Source: Rubrobacteraceae bacterium | GTDB lineage: Bacteria > Actinomycetota > Rubrobacteria > Rubrobacterales > Rubrobacteraceae | DNA length: 7,497 nucleotides | Direction of reading: 5' to 3' | Assembly (NCBI GenBank): GCA_021156345.1 | Contig: JAJNDJ010000037.1 | Span: forward strand, 1-7,497 | In this document: in pieces, positions 5,415 to 7,497 of the stretch | Numbering within the stretch: the first letter of the stretch is position 1 | How the letters are laid out: the number at the start of each line of letters is the position of its first letter | Program-made: the position numbers and the translations under genes | Notes under the pieces: generated by a model | What the model was told of the DNA's origin: nothing | Databases searched by the model: none | What the model saw: the letters and a program-made list of their open reading frames with translations, nothing else

Positions 5415-6254
5415 TCAGGGGTCGTGCTCGCCCGCGGCCGAACGCCCCTTGAGGAGAAAATACAGACCGGCGAGCACGACCGCGCCTCCTACAATCGTCA
5501 GCAAGCCTGGTCTCTCGGAGAGGACGAGCCAGGCCAGAAGCGCGGCGACGACGGGCTCGGCCAGGATGGTGCCCGAGATGATGGAGGCCTGCACGTAGCG
5601 CAAGGCCCAGTTGAAGACCGTATGACCCATAAGCTGCGGCCCTGCGGTGATCGCCGCCAGCCAGAACCAGGTCTCTCCGGAATAACCCCAGAGTCGGATC
5701 TCGAAGCCGAGGGCGACGGGCAGCAACGTCGCCGCTGCTGCCGAGTACACGACTATGGAATACGGAAGCACACCGACTCCCCCTGTGGTGCGGGAGGAAC
5801 GACCGATCAGGACGTACACAGCCACCGTCACGGCCCCGACGAGGGCGAGCACGTTCCCCAACACGGCGGCCGATCCTGAGGTCCTGTCGAAGGCGATGAC
5901 GGCCGTGCCCGCTGTGGCGACCACGATGCCAAGGAACGATAGCGGGGTGGTGCGCTCTCCGAAGAGCAAATATGCGAGGACAGCCACGAAGACGGGCTGG
6001 GTGGACACGAGGACGACGCTAGCGGCCACGCTCGTATAGTCGAGCGAGGAGATCCAGAATCCGAAATGGGCCCCGAGCGCCACTCCTGAGGCTATCCCCA
6101 CGTAGAGCGCACGGCCCCTCGGGAAGCTATCCTTCCTGACGAGCGCCGGCGGCAGGAGCACAGCTGCCCCAAGGGCACACCTCCAGAACGCTATGGCAAT
6201 GGCAGGGGCCTCGGCCAGCCGGATAAAGATGGCGGACGCCGATACTGCGAGCAC
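5415..6254 (-). CDS. EamA/DMT-family transporter; N-terminus probably incomplete as called
   Basis: A multi-helix permease of the drug/metabolite transporter superfamily with two EamA repeats, 279 residues from GTG at 6254. Repeat 1 ends with STQPVFVAVLAYLLFGERTT (84-103) and repeat 2 with LAEPVVAALLAWLVLSERP (231-249), the conserved helix-4 plus acidic/Arg turn of each half. About ten helices are visible, ending at LLTIVGGAVVLAGLYFLLKG (251-270). Substrate unknown; such proteins export metabolites or take up small organics. The called GTG lies inside helix 1 (LAVSASAIFIRLA), and the codons just upstream (reading VALPAVAVG) look like the rest of that helix, but no ATG, GTG or TTG is in frame there. 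No clear Shine-Dalgarno precedes 6254. The start is eight bases after the stop of the DUF218 gene, so reinitiation after that stop is possible. Confidence 0.85.
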   Translation of the reverse strand: MLAVSASAIFIRLAEAPAIAIAFWRCALGAAVLLPPALVRKDSFPRGRALYVGIASGVALGAHFGFWISSLDYTSVAASVVLVSTQPVFVAVLAYLLFGERTTPLSFLGIVVATAGTAVIAFDRTSGSAAVLGNVLALVGAVTVAVYVLIGRSSRTTGGVGVLPYSIVVYSAAAATLLPVALGFEIRLWGYSGETWFWLAAITAGPQLMGHTVFNWALRYVQASIISGTILAEPVVAALLAWLVLSERPGLLTIVGGAVVLAGLYFLLKGRSAAGEHDP

Positions 6255-6262
6255 CCCTACGG

Positions 6263-6865
6263 CTACGGCCGGGAGAGCAACCCTACCCCATGCCTTATCC
6301 TGTACCAGACCAGAGCCCCACTTTCCCTGACGAACTGCCCTCTACGGGACCACTTCTTGCGCCACATCGGGCTACTATACACGGGCTCCGCCACAGCGAG
6401 CAGGCCAACCCTGCCGAAGGAGGCGACCGTCCTGACGCAGTGCAATGGGTCCGTCACCACAAGGACCTCGCCGATGCCTCTGTGGTGTGCGACCTCAGCC
6501 ACCCTCACGGCGGATTCCCAGGTGCTCCTGGCGGTATCCTCGCGCAGGATCGCCGCCTCAGGTACTCCCATCTTCCGCAGGATGCCCGACATCACCACAG
6601 CCTCACCGGGCGGATGTTCGCCCTCACCGCCGGTCGGGAGGAGGAGATCAGCCAGTCCCCGAACGTACAACTCGCCCGCGTGACGCGTCCTGAAATCCAA
6701 CGTAGGGCTCGGCCTCCCACCTGGCAGTACCTGCGCCCCGAGAACCACGGCGACCCGTGGCCTGGCCCTTATGCCGTCAGGGACCGAAGTCGATGGCCGA
6801 TCCACGTACACCCTCAGGAGTTCAGCCAGCTGCCCGAGGATGCCTCCTCGCAACGGACCCTTCAA
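6263..6865 (-). CDS. DUF218 (YdcF/ElyC/SanA-like) domain protein
   Basis: A 200-residue protein covering one DUF218 domain. VAVVLGAQVLPGGRPS (38-53) is the first strand and turn, followed by HAGELYVRGLADLLLPTGGEGEHPPGEAVVM (62-92), LREDTARSTWESA (107-119) and VLVVTDPLHCVRT (134-146), all in family order. DUF218 proteins are linked to cell-envelope work in Enterobacteria (SanA, ElyC), and YdcF of E. coli binds S-adenosylmethionine; which applies here is unknown. Unlike many relatives it has no N-terminal transmembrane anchor, so it looks cytoplasmic. The start is TTG at 6865, overlapping the upstream stop codon as TTGA, which implies translational coupling with the MobA-like gene. A second TTG at 6853 is possible but would leave a gap. 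A conserved role with cobalamin genes is not established. Confidence 0.85.
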   Translation of the reverse strand: MKGPLRGGILGQLAELLRVYVDRPSTSVPDGIRARPRVAVVLGAQVLPGGRPSPTLDFRTRHAGELYVRGLADLLLPTGGEGEHPPGEAVVMSGILRKMGVPEAAILREDTARSTWESAVRVAEVAHHRGIGEVLVVTDPLHCVRTVASFGRVGLLAVAEPVYSSPMWRKKWSRRGQFVRESGALVWYRIRHGVGLLSRP

Positions 6866-7497
6866 CGCCGGGCCTCGCGCCTTGCCAGCTCCAGATCCCC
6901 TGGCGAGTTGACGTTCATCAACAGGAGGCCGGGGTCCCCGAACCGGCGTAACTCTTCCCCGACGTACTCGACCTCATAAACCCCTTCCAGAAACGTGTGC
7001 ACGGCCCGCGCCCCGCCGTCGAGCGCCGTCCCGAGACGTGGTAGCAGCGTCCTGGCGTAGGCGGCGCAGAGCGGGTGGATTCTGCCCCGGTATCGCGGGA
7101 CCACGGCAAGAACGCCGCCCCTCGCGAGACGCCCCAGCAGGTAACTTACCATGCTCTGCGTCAAGAAGGGCATGTCACCGGCTGCGACGAAGGTTAGCGG
7201 GAAACGTGCGGCGGCGAAGCCGGCCTCCATGCCGGCCAGCGGTCCAAGCCCGCCAGGGCGCTCGCCGGTGATGCATCTGACTCCTTCGAGCCTGACACCA
7301 CCAGCTCCGACTACGAGCACCTCCTGGCAGCCTGTAAGCGCGTCTCTGACACGTTCGATCAGGGGCGTCCCCTCGACCTCGAGGGATAGCTTCTCGTGTC
7401 CCATCCTGCGGCTGGCGCCGCCGGCCAGGATTATGCCCGAGGCCGGGGGGCTCAGGAGGCCGCCTGGACGGTCGCTCCCTCTCTCAAGCCGAGGATC
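6862..7497 (-). CDS. mobA: MobA-like nucleotidyltransferase (molybdenum cofactor guanylyltransferase family), 5' end outside window
   Basis: The visible 211 codons run open to the window edge. The nucleotide-binding loop GIILAGGASRRMGHEKL is followed by GERPGGLGPLAGMEAG, AAGDMPFL (metal-binding Asp; Ala-Gly replaces the more usual Cys before Asp-Met-Pro), RIHPLCAAYARTLLPRL and the C-terminal LMNVNSPGDLELA, all in the order of MobA. MobA joins GMP to molybdopterin to make the guanine-dinucleotide cofactor. The family also contains MocA and the archaeal CobY guanylyltransferase, so the substrate is not certain. About 20 codons precede GIILAGG without ATG, GTG or TTG in frame; the start therefore lies left of 7497 on the minus strand, implying an N-terminal extension or a fusion partner. 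The stop overlaps the DUF218 start by 4 bp. Confidence 0.85.
   Translation of the reverse strand, partial: DPRLERGSDRPGGLLSPPASGIILAGGASRRMGHEKLSLEVEGTPLIERVRDALTGCQEVLVVGAGGVRLEGVRCITGERPGGLGPLAGMEAGFAAARFPLTFVAAGDMPFLTQSMVSYLLGRLARGGVLAVVPRYRGRIHPLCAAYARTLLPRLGTALDGGARAVHTFLEGVYEVEYVGEELRRFGDPGLLLMNVNSPGDLELARREARR

Noticed and set aside
6862..7497. MobA-like protein as the CobY-type guanylyltransferase of this cobalamin pathway
   Set aside because: A CobU with all its motifs is present in the same cluster, and the motif set fits bacterial MobA; the alternative cannot be supported from sequence.

Overview
The window is high-GC DNA, tightly packed and mostly read on the minus strand, with many GTG and TTG starts. 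Protein sequences and codon style suggest a high-GC actinobacterium. A Rubrobacter-like lineage is my best guess from general resemblance only. I saw no tRNA, rRNA, CRISPR array, transposase or phage gene.

Layout. Bases 1-103 hold no gene but are rich in inverted repeats. A small YdcZ/DUF606-type membrane protein (minus, 104-526) and a UPF0173 metallo-beta-lactamase-fold hydrolase (plus, 683-1405) diverge from a promoter region at 527-682. The hydrolase converges on the end of the long minus-strand cluster, with a perfect 9-bp hairpin at 1432-1457 between them.

From 7497 down to 1456 every gene is on the minus strand. In transcription order they are: a MobA-like nucleotidyltransferase (5' end outside the window), a DUF218/YdcF-type protein, an EamA/DMT permease, a four-helix membrane protein of unknown function, cbiB, cobD (threonine-phosphate decarboxylase), cobU and cobS. 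Apart from a 57-bp gap at 5358-5414, genes overlap or lie within 8 bp of each other, so this is probably one or two operons.

Function. The last four genes form a nearly complete late cobalamin module. CobD makes (R)-1-amino-2-propanol phosphate, CbiB attaches it to adenosylcobyric acid, CobU activates adenosylcobinamide as the GDP derivative, and CobS joins it to alpha-ribazole. CobT (DMB activation) and CobC (phosphatase) are not in the window. No cobalamin riboswitch is recognisable here.

No clearly new system is visible. The points most worth a second look are: cobU has no canonical start codon before its P-loop (GTT sits where GTG would be expected); the EamA gene lacks a canonical start covering its whole first helix; the uncharacterised membrane protein is translationally coupled to cbiB and possibly leaderless; and bases 1-103 can form mutually exclusive hairpins.
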